A stretch of 64,000 nt of DNA from an uncultured Lachnospiraceae bacterium (GTDB lineage: Bacteria > Bacillota > Clostridia > Lachnospirales > Lachnospiraceae), in NCBI GenBank assembly GCA_947626985.1, contig CANQUG010000003.1, forward strand, positions 1 through 64,000, written 5' to 3'. The notes under the pieces were generated by a model, which made no database searches, was not told the origin of the DNA, and was given only the letters and a program-made list of their open reading frames with translations. Made by a program: the position numbers and the translations under genes. Below are positions 40,892-49,006 of the stretch, in pieces (position 1 is the first letter of the stretch; each line of letters begins with the position of its first letter).

Positions 40892-40988
40892 ATTCATGTA
40901 ATGATATATACAAATCATCTGATTTATTTGTTATATTTACTGATTAATCAAGTGATTGTGACAGAATGATCAGAGGAGGTGCTGTGAT

Positions 40989-42053
40989 ATTATTACCAGA
41001 AAGGATATTGCAAAGAAGGCCGGAGTTTCCGTATCAGTGGTTTCCAGGGCGCTGAATAACAGCGGGTATGTGGAGGCGGAGAAAAAGGAGCGGATACTGA
41101 GAATCGCTGAAGAACTGGGGTATCATCCGAATCCTGTTGCCATGTCGCTGATGCAGCAGCGGACCCGTCAGGTGCTTTTTTACTGTAAGGATCTGAAAAA
41201 CGCCTACAACATCGAGATGTATGAAGGGATGCTGGAAACCGCCCAGAAGCGGGGATATATGGTGGTGCTGGGAGGATATCTGGATTTTCAGGAAATCCGG
41301 AATATCATGATAGACGGACTGATCCTGCCCAGTGAATATATGGCAAAGCTGTATCTGGAAGGTCCGGGCAGAAATTATCATCTTCCTGTGGTGACTGCTT
41401 CTCTGGGCAGCAGTATTACCTTTTCCCGGTCCATTCCGGTTATCAAGTGCGATCTGTGGAAAGGAACCATGAAAATCCTTCACTATCTCTGGCAAATGGG
41501 ACACCGGAAAATCGCCATGGTTTCTCCTTATGCAATGTCCATAGAGCATGTCCGTCAGCTGGCCTGGAAAGACGTCATGCAGTATGAACTGGGCGATCGT
41601 CTGGAAAGCTATTATTTCGGCATAGACCGGGAAGGACTTTCCGCGGACAGCAGGGTGCTGAAATTTCAGGAAGAGAAAAATTCGCAGTATGTAAACATGC
41701 CGGAAAGCTTTTTCGAAAAAGGGGAACTTGCGGCAGAAATTTTCCGTGAGAGAAACTGCGACGCCACAGCAGTGCTCTGCTTTAATGATGAAATGGCCAT
41801 GGGTTTCTGCAGACGGCTGAAAAAGCTGGGATTCCGGATTCCTGATGACGTCTCGGTGGCAGGTTTTGACGGAACTTATTCCCGCCGGTATGCGGATCAG
41901 CTGGTTACGACTCTTGCGCTGAATCCCCGGCACGCCGGGATCAAATGTATGGAAGTACTGCTGGATATGATCGACGGCAAAAAGATCAAATATGTAACGA
42001 ATATCCAGCTGAAGATCCTGGAAGGCGATACCGTGAAAGCAATCCGGAGATAG
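40989..42053 (+). CDS. LacI-family transcriptional regulator with apparent ATT start
   Basis: A sugar-responsive repressor: N-terminal LacI helix-turn-helix and a periplasmic-binding-protein-like ligand domain (GHRKIAMVSPYAM, CFNDEMAMGFCRRLKKLGFRIPDDVSVAGFDG). The track begins at a GTG at 41037, which cuts the DNA-binding domain in half. In the same frame the sequence upstream reads ITRKDIAKKAGVSVSVVSRALNNSGYV, a full HTH, but there is no ATG, GTG or TTG before an in-frame stop at 40959. The only good start is ATT at 40989, nine bases after GGAGG, giving 354 residues. A GTG at 40984 is out of frame. It probably controls the downstream sugar importer and GH42 genes. Confidence 0.85.
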   Translation: MITRKDIAKKAGVSVSVVSRALNNSGYVEAEKKERILRIAEELGYHPNPVAMSLMQQRTRQVLFYCKDLKNAYNIEMYEGMLETAQKRGYMVVLGGYLDFQEIRNIMIDGLILPSEYMAKLYLEGPGRNYHLPVVTASLGSSITFSRSIPVIKCDLWKGTMKILHYLWQMGHRKIAMVSPYAMSIEHVRQLAWKDVMQYELGDRLESYYFGIDREGLSADSRVLKFQEEKNSQYVNMPESFFEKGELAAEIFRERNCDATAVLCFNDEMAMGFCRRLKKLGFRIPDDVSVAGFDGTYSRRYADQLVTTLALNPRHAGIKCMEVLLDMIDGKKIKYVTNIQLKILEGDTVKAIRR

Positions 42054-42133
42054 AGCCCGGAAGAACATACGGAAAATGGCCGGCAGGAAAAAATCCGAAA
42101 GACAGTTTTAAGGAAATAGAACTTCTCCGTATC

Positions 42134-42162
42134 TTAAAAGAAGAAGAAGTTTTATATAAAAT
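42134..42162 (+). promoter_or_regulatory. Possible promoter/operator of the sugar ABC operon
   Basis: TTAAAA, 17 bases, TAAAAT. The region is overlapped by an inverted repeat, AACTTCT...AGAAGTT, that could be a LacI-type or other operator. Both boxes are imperfect. Confidence 0.35.
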
Positions 42163-42182
42163 TTTAAAGGAGGATCACAAGA

Positions 42183-43520
42183 ATGAGAAAAACAAAACAG
42201 TTTCTGGCAGGCGCAATGGTTCTGGCAATGACTGCGTCCATGTTCGGCGGCGCTACCATGGTATCCGCCGCGAATGAGGACATTTCCGGCTACATTGAAG
42301 TCGGCGGATGGCCCTCGGGAGACGACGCGTTCAAAGCGGCTCTGGACGGTTTTAATGAAGCTTATCCCAATATCGAGGTAGAGCTTGTGTTTACGGATAC
42401 CACTGCCCATCATCAGTCTCTTCAGACGGCTCTGGCAGCAGGCTCCGGCGCTCCGGATGTTGCCATGGTGGAAGGCGCGTACATCGCTCAGTACAGAAAC
42501 AGCACCGCCCTTACCGATCTGAATACTCTGGGTGCGGACAAATATAAAGATGATTTCGTAGCATTTAAATGGGATCAGGCCGTTTCCGACGACGGAACCA
42601 GGCTCGTGGCCATTCCCTGGGACCTTGGCCCCACCCTTTATTATTATCGTACCGACGTGTTCGAAGAATGCGGACTTCCCACCGATCCGGATGAAGTAGC
42701 GGAACTCATGAGCACCTGGGACGGCGTTCTTCAGGTAGCGGAAGCGGTTTCCATTCCCGGCGAGAGATGGTTCCTTCCCTCTGCCGCATATCCCTATCAG
42801 TGGCTGTTCATCAACCGCGATTACTATGACGAGGATCTGAACCTTCAGCTTGAGAGAGAAGGCGACCTGGAATGTCTGGACGCCTGCCTGAAGATCAGAG
42901 AGAACGGCTGGGATATGAACGTGGATATGTGGAGTGCTGAAGCTTATGCCGCTTACGCCGCAGGCACCTGCGTTTCCGTAGCTTCCGGTTCCTGGTTCTC
43001 CGGATTCTTAAAAACCGATATCGATCCCGACGGCGCAGGCCACTGGGGAGCTACCGTACTTCCCGCCGGCATGCCTTCCACGAACTGGGGCGGCTCCTTC
43101 CTGGTAATTCCGGAGCAGTCTGAAAATAAGGAAGCCGCATGGGCGTTTGTAGAGTACATGATGGCCACCTCCAAGGCTCAGAACGAAATGTTTGCCGCTG
43201 TGGATTACTTCCCGGCTTACAAACCGGCATGGGATGAAGCTCCGGAGCTCTATACCGATCCGGATCCCTATTTCGGAGGACAGGCTCCCAATGCCATCGC
43301 TACCAAGATCGCGGCAGAAGTTCCGGTAGTTTACAACACCATCATGGATACCACCGCAGAAGGTTATCTGTACAGCTCCTTTAACGCAGGCGCCGAGGCA
43401 GGGGAAACTCCCGAGCAGATCCGCGAAAGACTGGGCAAAGATATCGAAGCCGCCTGCGCGGAACTGAAAGAGCAGCAGATTCAGGCTCTGAAAGACGCAG
43501 GAGTATGGGACGGCGAATGA
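42183..43520 (+). CDS. Family 1 extracellular sugar-binding protein
   Basis: Substrate receptor of a carbohydrate ABC importer. The 445 residues start with a Sec signal (MRKTKQFLAGAMVLAMTASMFGGATMVSA) and lack the lipobox Cys common in Gram-positive binding proteins. The mature part has the family layout: TDTTAHHQSLQTALAAGSGAPDVAMVEG, AIPWDLGPTLYYYRTDVFEECGLP and GGSFLVIPEQSENKEAAWAFVEYM. AAAGGAGGATC precedes the ATG. The two permeases and a GH42 beta-galactosidase follow, so a galactoside is the likely ligand. No cognate ATPase is in the cluster; a shared MsmK-type ATPase may serve it. Confidence 0.93.
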   Translation: MRKTKQFLAGAMVLAMTASMFGGATMVSAANEDISGYIEVGGWPSGDDAFKAALDGFNEAYPNIEVELVFTDTTAHHQSLQTALAAGSGAPDVAMVEGAYIAQYRNSTALTDLNTLGADKYKDDFVAFKWDQAVSDDGTRLVAIPWDLGPTLYYYRTDVFEECGLPTDPDEVAELMSTWDGVLQVAEAVSIPGERWFLPSAAYPYQWLFINRDYYDEDLNLQLEREGDLECLDACLKIRENGWDMNVDMWSAEAYAAYAAGTCVSVASGSWFSGFLKTDIDPDGAGHWGATVLPAGMPSTNWGGSFLVIPEQSENKEAAWAFVEYMMATSKAQNEMFAAVDYFPAYKPAWDEAPELYTDPDPYFGGQAPNAIATKIAAEVPVVYNTIMDTTAEGYLYSSFNAGAEAGETPEQIRERLGKDIEAACAELKEQQIQALKDAGVWDGE

Positions 43521-43558
43521 GAAAGAGATCAGCTTATCTGCTCTCATAAAGCAAAATG

Positions 43559-43587
43559 AAAATGGCCGGATGACCTCCGGCCATTTT
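43559..43587 (+). terminator. Hairpin between the binding protein and the permeases
   Basis: AAAATGGCCGG/CCGGCCATTTT with a 7-base loop. The U-run is short, so it probably attenuates or stabilises the binding-protein mRNA so that more of it is made than permease. Confidence 0.7.
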
Positions 43588-43611
43588 CCGTAAAAAGAAG
43601 AGGTGAAAGGA

Positions 43612-44520
43612 TTGAAGACAAAGAAGAAAACAGGGCTTTTAGCCACGCTCTGGCAGTACAGAGTGGCCTATGTATATATCGCTCCATTTTTTATTCTGTT
43701 CGCAGTGTTTAACCTGTTCCCCATGATCTCCGGATTTATCCTGAGTTTTTTCAGATGGGACGGTCTTGGCCCCATGCATTTTATCAATATAGAAAACTAT
43801 GTGAATCTGTTTAAGGACGTGCTTTTCTGGAAGGCGCTGAGAAATACCCTGTTCATCGGTATTATCGCCCATATCCCCATTCTTCTGGGCGGTCTGGTGC
43901 TTGCCTACATCCTGAATTCCAAGCTGGTGAAGGGTCAGAATATTTTCAAGACCATTTATTTCATGCCCATGGTTACCAGTTCCGTAGCCATCACCATTAT
44001 TTTCCAGAACCTGTTCGGCTACAACTACGGCCTCATCAACTGGGTTGTGCAGCTTCTCGGCGAAGACGCCGTTAACTGGCTGGGCGGAGACGGTTCTCTG
44101 ATCAAGGTGGCGGTTATCATCATGTTTGCCTGGAAATGGATCGGATGGAACATGGTCATTTATCTGGCGGGCATGCAGGGAATCAGCAGCGATATCTATG
44201 AGGCGGCGGAGATTGACGGCGCTACCCATGCGAAGATTGTATTTCATATCCTGATTCCGCTTTTGAAGCCCATCATTCTGTTTACGCTGATCCAGTCCAC
44301 CATCGGTATGTTCAATCTGTTCACAGAGCCTTTTGTGCTGACGGGAAGCAATTGGGGCGGCGGTACCAACAACGGCGGTCTGACACTGATGATGTACCTG
44401 CTGAACAAGGCTCCCCAAGGCGGCACGGCATACGGCTATGCCTCTGCGGTGGCTTACGTGATCACAGTAATGATCGTGGTGATTTCGCTGATCCTGAACA
44501 AGGTAACGGAAGATAATTAA
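43612..44520 (+). CDS. Sugar ABC transporter permease (MalF-like)
   Basis: One half of the membrane channel of the sugar importer, about 302 residues and six membrane helices. The EAA loop is EAAEIDGATHAKIVFHILIPLLKP, contacting the ATPase. The track starts at a GTG at 43603, but GAGGTG overlaps that codon and lies six bases before the TTG at 43612, so I choose TTG (MKTKKKTGLLATLWQYR). It is followed by the partner permease after a 14-base gap. Confidence 0.94.
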   Translation: MKTKKKTGLLATLWQYRVAYVYIAPFFILFAVFNLFPMISGFILSFFRWDGLGPMHFINIENYVNLFKDVLFWKALRNTLFIGIIAHIPILLGGLVLAYILNSKLVKGQNIFKTIYFMPMVTSSVAITIIFQNLFGYNYGLINWVVQLLGEDAVNWLGGDGSLIKVAVIIMFAWKWIGWNMVIYLAGMQGISSDIYEAAEIDGATHAKIVFHILIPLLKPIILFTLIQSTIGMFNLFTEPFVLTGSNWGGGTNNGGLTLMMYLLNKAPQGGTAYGYASAVAYVITVMIVVISLILNKVTEDN

Positions 44521-44534
44521 GAGGAGGGATATGT

Positions 44535-45419
44535 ATGAAAGCGTTGTTACTCATTTTTGCGGCGGCGGCGGTGATTTTAATCGTCCTGTCCATGGTTCAT
44601 CCTGTCGGAAAGAAGATTTCCCTTTACGTCATCCTCATTGCCATCGCGCTGGTCATGCTTCTTCCGTTCTACATGATGTTCGTCATGTCCACCTTAAGTA
44701 CCTCGGAAATTTATTCTTTTCCGCCCCTTATCTGGTTTGGACAGAATCTGGTCGAAAACTTTAAGAATATGGTGGAAGCGGTCAATCTGCCCAGAGCGTT
44801 CCTGAACAGCTGTATCGTTACCTTTTCCTATACCATACTGGTACTGTTCTTCTGCTCCATCGGCGGATATGCCTTTTCCGTATACGATTTCCCGGGCAAA
44901 AATCAGCTCTTTGCCATTTTGCTTGGAACCATGATGATCCCTGCCACTGCCGGAATTATTCCCTGGTTTATCATGATGAGCAAATTCGGATGGGTAAATA
45001 ACTTCAAGGCCCTGATCATTCCCGGATGCGCCAATGCTTTCGGTATTTTCTGGATGCGGCAGTACTGTCAGAACAACGTGCCGAGGGCGTTGATGGAGGC
45101 TGCGCGAATAGACGGCTGCAGTGAGTGGACCATCTTTTTCCGGGTGATCGCGCCCATTCTTACTCCGGCGTACGCCTCCCTCGGCATTATGAATTTTGTC
45201 AACCAGTGGAATGAATTTACCCAGAGCCTGCTGATCCTGAGAAAACAGCGGCTGTTTACCCTTCCGCTGCTTCTGCGGTCCATGGTATCGGACCGCGGTA
45301 CGGACTACGGAGCCATGATGCTGGCCAGTACCTGTGCGGTGCTGCCGCTTCTGATCTGTTTCCTGTGCGCGTCCAAATTCTTTATGGACGGATTGACTGC
45401 CGGCGCTGTGAAGGAGTAA
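44535..45419 (+). CDS. Sugar ABC transporter permease (MalG-like)
   Basis: Second channel subunit, 294 residues. The EAA loop is EAARIDGCSEWTIFFRVIAPILTP. The N-terminus has an extra hydrophobic segment (LLLIFAAAAVILIVLSMV) before the usual first helix, which is uncommon in MalG-type proteins. GAGGAGGG precedes the ATG. It sits between the MalF-like gene and the GH42 gene. Confidence 0.94.
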   Translation: MKALLLIFAAAAVILIVLSMVHPVGKKISLYVILIAIALVMLLPFYMMFVMSTLSTSEIYSFPPLIWFGQNLVENFKNMVEAVNLPRAFLNSCIVTFSYTILVLFFCSIGGYAFSVYDFPGKNQLFAILLGTMMIPATAGIIPWFIMMSKFGWVNNFKALIIPGCANAFGIFWMRQYCQNNVPRALMEAARIDGCSEWTIFFRVIAPILTPAYASLGIMNFVNQWNEFTQSLLILRKQRLFTLPLLLRSMVSDRGTDYGAMMLASTCAVLPLLICFLCASKFFMDGLTAGAVKE

Positions 45420-45510
45420 ACTCTTTGTGCATTATCATTTGACAGGGACAGACAAATGCTCAATAGGATTTGTCCGTCTGACGACAGAGAATCATTATCA
45501 GGAGGAAAAT

Positions 45511-47562
45511 ATGAGCACGATACTGGATGGAAAAAGAATCGTTCTTGGAACCTGTTATTATCCCGAGCACTGGCCGGAAGCCATGTGGAGGGAAGATCTG
45601 GAACGGATGCTGAAAACCGGCATAGAAGTGGTCCGGATCGCGGAATTTGCCTGGAACAAAGTAGAACCGGAAGAAGGGGTCTTCACTTATGAATTTTTTG
45701 ACAGATTCCTGGATCTGGCGGATGAGATGGGAATGAAGGTGATCTTCTGTACTCCCACGGCCACTCCGCCGGCCTGGCTGACGGAAAAATATCCGGAGGC
45801 CCTTAATGCGGACATTAACGGGATTTTGTACCGTCACGGCGCCCGCAGGCATTATAACTACAATTCCGAAATCTATAAAAAGCTCTCCGCCCGGATCACG
45901 GAAAAATTTGCAGAGCATTACGCGAAAAGAAACTGTGTGATCGGATGGCAGATCGATAATGAGCTGAACTGCGAAAAGGATGTATTTTATTCGGAAAGCG
46001 ATACGAAGGCTTTTCGGGTTTTCCTGAAGGAGAAATACGGAACGCTGGACGCTCTGAACGAAGCCTGGGGAACCGTATTCTGGAACCAGACCTATTCGGA
46101 CTGGGAGGAAATCCATGTGCCCAGGAAGACAAACAGCGATTCCACCAATCCCCATGAGGTTCTGGACTACACCAGATTTGTTTCAAAGAGCGCCAGAAAT
46201 TTTGCGAAGATGCAGAGCGACATTATCCGGAAATACCTGAAGCCGGGAGATTTTGTCACCACCAACGGATTGTTCTCAAATCTGGACAATCATAAAATGC
46301 GCCGGGAAAGCCTGGATTTCATCACTTATGATTCCTATCCGAATTTCGCCTACTGTCTGGATATGTATTCCAATGCGCCAGGTGATTTAAGGGACAGAAA
46401 ATGGAGCAGGAATCTGACGGAGGTCCGTTCGGTTTCTCCGATCTTTGGTATTATGGAGCAGCAGTCCGGGGCAAATGGATGGAATACCCGCATGGCAGCG
46501 CCTACGCCGAGACCCGGGCAGATGACTCTGTGGACCTTGCAGTCCATCGCTCACGGGGCGGATTACGTGAGTTATTTCCGTTGGAGAACCTGTACTTTCG
46601 GCACGGAGATTTACTGGCACGGTATTCTGGATTATTCCGGACGTGACAACCGCCGTCTCCGGGAAGTGGGGGATATCCATGAGAAGCTGCAGAAAATAAA
46701 AGATGCGGCGGGCGCTGTGTACGAGGCTTCGGTGGGCGTAATCAAGGACTATGATAATATCTGGGACGCTCAGCTTGACGCATGGCATCAGCGGGTGGAT
46801 TCCCAGAGCCAGAAAGCGCTGTTTGCCGCCGCTCAGAGAAGCAATACGCCCATGGATTATGTGTATCTGGAGGACGACACGGACGCGGAGCAGCTGAAGA
46901 AATATAAAGTGCTGTTCTATCCCCATGCGGTCCTGATGAATGAAAAGCGGGCGGAAGTTCTGAAAAGCTATGTATCTGCCGGCGGAATCCTTGTGATCGG
47001 CTGCAGAAGCGGCTATAAGGATATGACCGGAAAATGCGTTATGGATAAGCTTCCCGGGCTTCTTAGGGAACTGACCGGGACGGATATTCCGGAGTATTCC
47101 CTGATTGCTCCCGACGCCGGAGAGGTGACCATCGACTGGGAGGGAATCCAAATGAAGGCGGAAGTCTTTACCGATCTGCTGGAGCCCGAAGGGGAAAACG
47201 CACAGCTGCAGGCAGTTTATACTTCGGACTACTACGCGGGATCGGGCGCTCTTATCTGTAATACGTACGGCGCCGGAAAAGCCTATTATTACGGAACCTC
47301 CTTCAACGAGGAATCCGCCCGGATCTTTCTGGAAAAACTGGGCGTCGTGTCTCCCTATAAGGATGTGGCGGATGTTTCTCCCGAGTGCGAGATTGCCGTG
47401 CGGAGCAAGGGAAACAGAAAATTCCTTTTCATCCTTAATTACGGAAAAGATGATGCGGAAGTTACGCTTCACAGAGATGTCACAGACCTGTATACCGGAC
47501 AGAAGATTTCCGGCGTGCAGAAGCTCTGCGGTTACGGTACAATGGTTGCAGAATATTCATAA
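45511..47562 (+). CDS. GH42 beta-galactosidase
   Basis: Cytoplasmic glycosidase cleaving terminal beta-galactosides imported by the ABC system. The 683 residues have the GH42 TIM barrel from the start (VLGTCYYPEHWPEAMWREDLERM), with acid/base Glu151 in GWQIDNELN and nucleophile Glu316 in FGIMEQQSG, then a trimerisation domain and a short beta domain. No signal peptide. The ORF extends to 45427, but the ATG at 45511 follows AGGAGG and gives the normal N-terminus. It is the last gene of the operon. Confidence 0.95.
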   Translation: MSTILDGKRIVLGTCYYPEHWPEAMWREDLERMLKTGIEVVRIAEFAWNKVEPEEGVFTYEFFDRFLDLADEMGMKVIFCTPTATPPAWLTEKYPEALNADINGILYRHGARRHYNYNSEIYKKLSARITEKFAEHYAKRNCVIGWQIDNELNCEKDVFYSESDTKAFRVFLKEKYGTLDALNEAWGTVFWNQTYSDWEEIHVPRKTNSDSTNPHEVLDYTRFVSKSARNFAKMQSDIIRKYLKPGDFVTTNGLFSNLDNHKMRRESLDFITYDSYPNFAYCLDMYSNAPGDLRDRKWSRNLTEVRSVSPIFGIMEQQSGANGWNTRMAAPTPRPGQMTLWTLQSIAHGADYVSYFRWRTCTFGTEIYWHGILDYSGRDNRRLREVGDIHEKLQKIKDAAGAVYEASVGVIKDYDNIWDAQLDAWHQRVDSQSQKALFAAAQRSNTPMDYVYLEDDTDAEQLKKYKVLFYPHAVLMNEKRAEVLKSYVSAGGILVIGCRSGYKDMTGKCVMDKLPGLLRELTGTDIPEYSLIAPDAGEVTIDWEGIQMKAEVFTDLLEPEGENAQLQAVYTSDYYAGSGALICNTYGAGKAYYYGTSFNEESARIFLEKLGVVSPYKDVADVSPECEIAVRSKGNRKFLFILNYGKDDAEVTLHRDVTDLYTGQKISGVQKLCGYGTMVAEYS

Positions 47563-47606
47563 AATATCAGACGTTCGCCGGAACTGTTTTTAAAAAAAGC
47601 CGGTAT

Positions 47607-47805
47607 TTGCTGTATGGAGGCGTACAGCAACTCAACGTCGTATTTCAAAGAAGAGGCTGTCGGTAAACGCTGACGGAGAGCAATATACAGAAGATCATAA
47701 AGCTGATTCATCCGTATATCGCACTGCCGAGCAGTGAACCGGCAGCCTTTTCTGCATTTTTTATACTGACAAAAGCACATGCATGAGCCGTATATCCCAA
47801 CGTCG
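47607..47805. other. Intergenic region with nested inverted repeats flanked by short direct repeats
   Basis: Past the GH42 stop come the hairpin TTGCTGTA/TACAGCAA (47607-47630), a long-range pair AGGCTGTCGGT/ACCGGCAGCCT (47654-47748) enclosing CACTGC-CGA-GCAGTG, then TTTTCTGCATTTTTT. CAACGTCG occurs at 47633 and again at 47798. It may be the operon terminator plus a relic of a small element. A minus-strand ORF (82 codons) here is not convincing. Confidence 0.45.
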
Positions 47806-47807
47806 AA

Positions 47808-48887
47808 TTACCCGCGGGATTTTTCCCCGCCCTGCAAAAAATATCTCTTCCGAAATTCCGTCGGGGAAATCCCGTATTTTTTTCTGAATTTTTTTGTAAA
47901 ATGACTGGCGTCGAAACAGCCTACCTCCTGACTGATGTCCGTGACGCTCCGGTCGCTTTTCTCCAGCAGCTCTTTCCCATGCTCCAGCTGATATTCCAGC
48001 ACGATCTCCCGGTAGGTTCTGCCGGTGTAGCGCTTCAGCATTTTTCCCAGGTAATCCGGCGTATATTTAAAAAAATCCGCCGTTTCATTCAATGTGGTCC
48101 GGTTATAATTCACCGAGAGATATCCCAGCACCGAGACGACGCAGGTGTTGAAGGAAGTCTCCGTCGGGGTCGTGACCACGGCCTGCATCTCGTATTTACG
48201 GATCAGCCGGATAAACACGGACTGAATCAGCAGATACAGGCTGCGCTCGTAGGCATACTGCCGCTCCGTCACTTCCTCATACATCTGCTCGAGCAGGCCG
48301 CGGATCTGCTCGTCGTCCCCGGTGGGGAAAATCACGCAGGGACTGACCAGTTCCTTTTTATAAAACAGATCCTCAAAAAATCTGACCGTCACCCTGCCGC
48401 CCCGGAGCAGTTCAAGAAAAGAGCCGTCCAGAACCTGCCGGCTGAGCATGACATTCATCACAATGGCGTCGTCAGCAGTGGCCGAGACGGCATGCATGGC
48501 GTGGGGAGCCAGGATGCAGAAATCCCCCTTCTTCATGAGAAATCTCTTTTCCTCCACAAAATGAGCGCACTCGCCGGAATAGACGTAGACAATCTCGATA
48601 TAGGCGTGATTATGAAACACCGGATAGCCGTATCTCTGATGCAGAGTCATGGTAATCTTGTTTTCCGGCTCTATGACGGTAGTCCCCAGGTGATCCTGGG
48701 ACATATCCCGGTAATAATGACTTCCGCAGCTGTCGATACAGCGTCCTTCCCGGAGATATTCCTCGTACTGGGAAAACGTCATACCCTTCTCATAGAGATC
48801 CCGGCTGCCGGTTTTCCATCCCTCCTTGAATTGTCTCTCATTTTCGTTGAGCTCCAGAAGCTGTCGGAGCAGTTTCGCACGTTCCAT
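47808..48887 (-). CDS. AraC-family transcriptional regulator
   Basis: A 359-residue regulator with a cupin-type sensor half (FHNHAYIEIVYVYSGECAHFVEEKRFLMKKGDFCILAPHAMHAV) and two C-terminal helix-turn-helix motifs (LNETADFFKYTPDYLGKMLKRYTG and SVTDISQEVGCFDASHFTKKFRKKYGISPTEFRKRY). Such proteins mostly activate sugar-use genes. AGAGGAA precedes the ATG. It follows the large glycosidase gene by 119 bases on the same strand and probably regulates it. Confidence 0.95.
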   Translation of the reverse strand: MERAKLLRQLLELNENERQFKEGWKTGSRDLYEKGMTFSQYEEYLREGRCIDSCGSHYYRDMSQDHLGTTVIEPENKITMTLHQRYGYPVFHNHAYIEIVYVYSGECAHFVEEKRFLMKKGDFCILAPHAMHAVSATADDAIVMNVMLSRQVLDGSFLELLRGGRVTVRFFEDLFYKKELVSPCVIFPTGDDEQIRGLLEQMYEEVTERQYAYERSLYLLIQSVFIRLIRKYEMQAVVTTPTETSFNTCVVSVLGYLSVNYNRTTLNETADFFKYTPDYLGKMLKRYTGRTYREIVLEYQLEHGKELLEKSDRSVTDISQEVGCFDASHFTKKFRKKYGISPTEFRKRYFLQGGEKSRG

Positions 48888-49006
48888 CCTTTTTCCTCTT
48901 TCAAATTACGGGTATTTCACAATGATCCTGCTTATGAATCATGTTACCACGAATGGAAAGATTTTCAAACAGAAAATGGACGCGGAAACGCTCCCTTCCC
49001 GTCTTT

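Noticed and set aside
47532-47780. 82-codon minus-strand ORF between the GH42 and AraC genes
   Set aside because: It overlaps the GH42 3' end and a set of hairpins, with no ribosome site. It is more likely a relic or terminator region.
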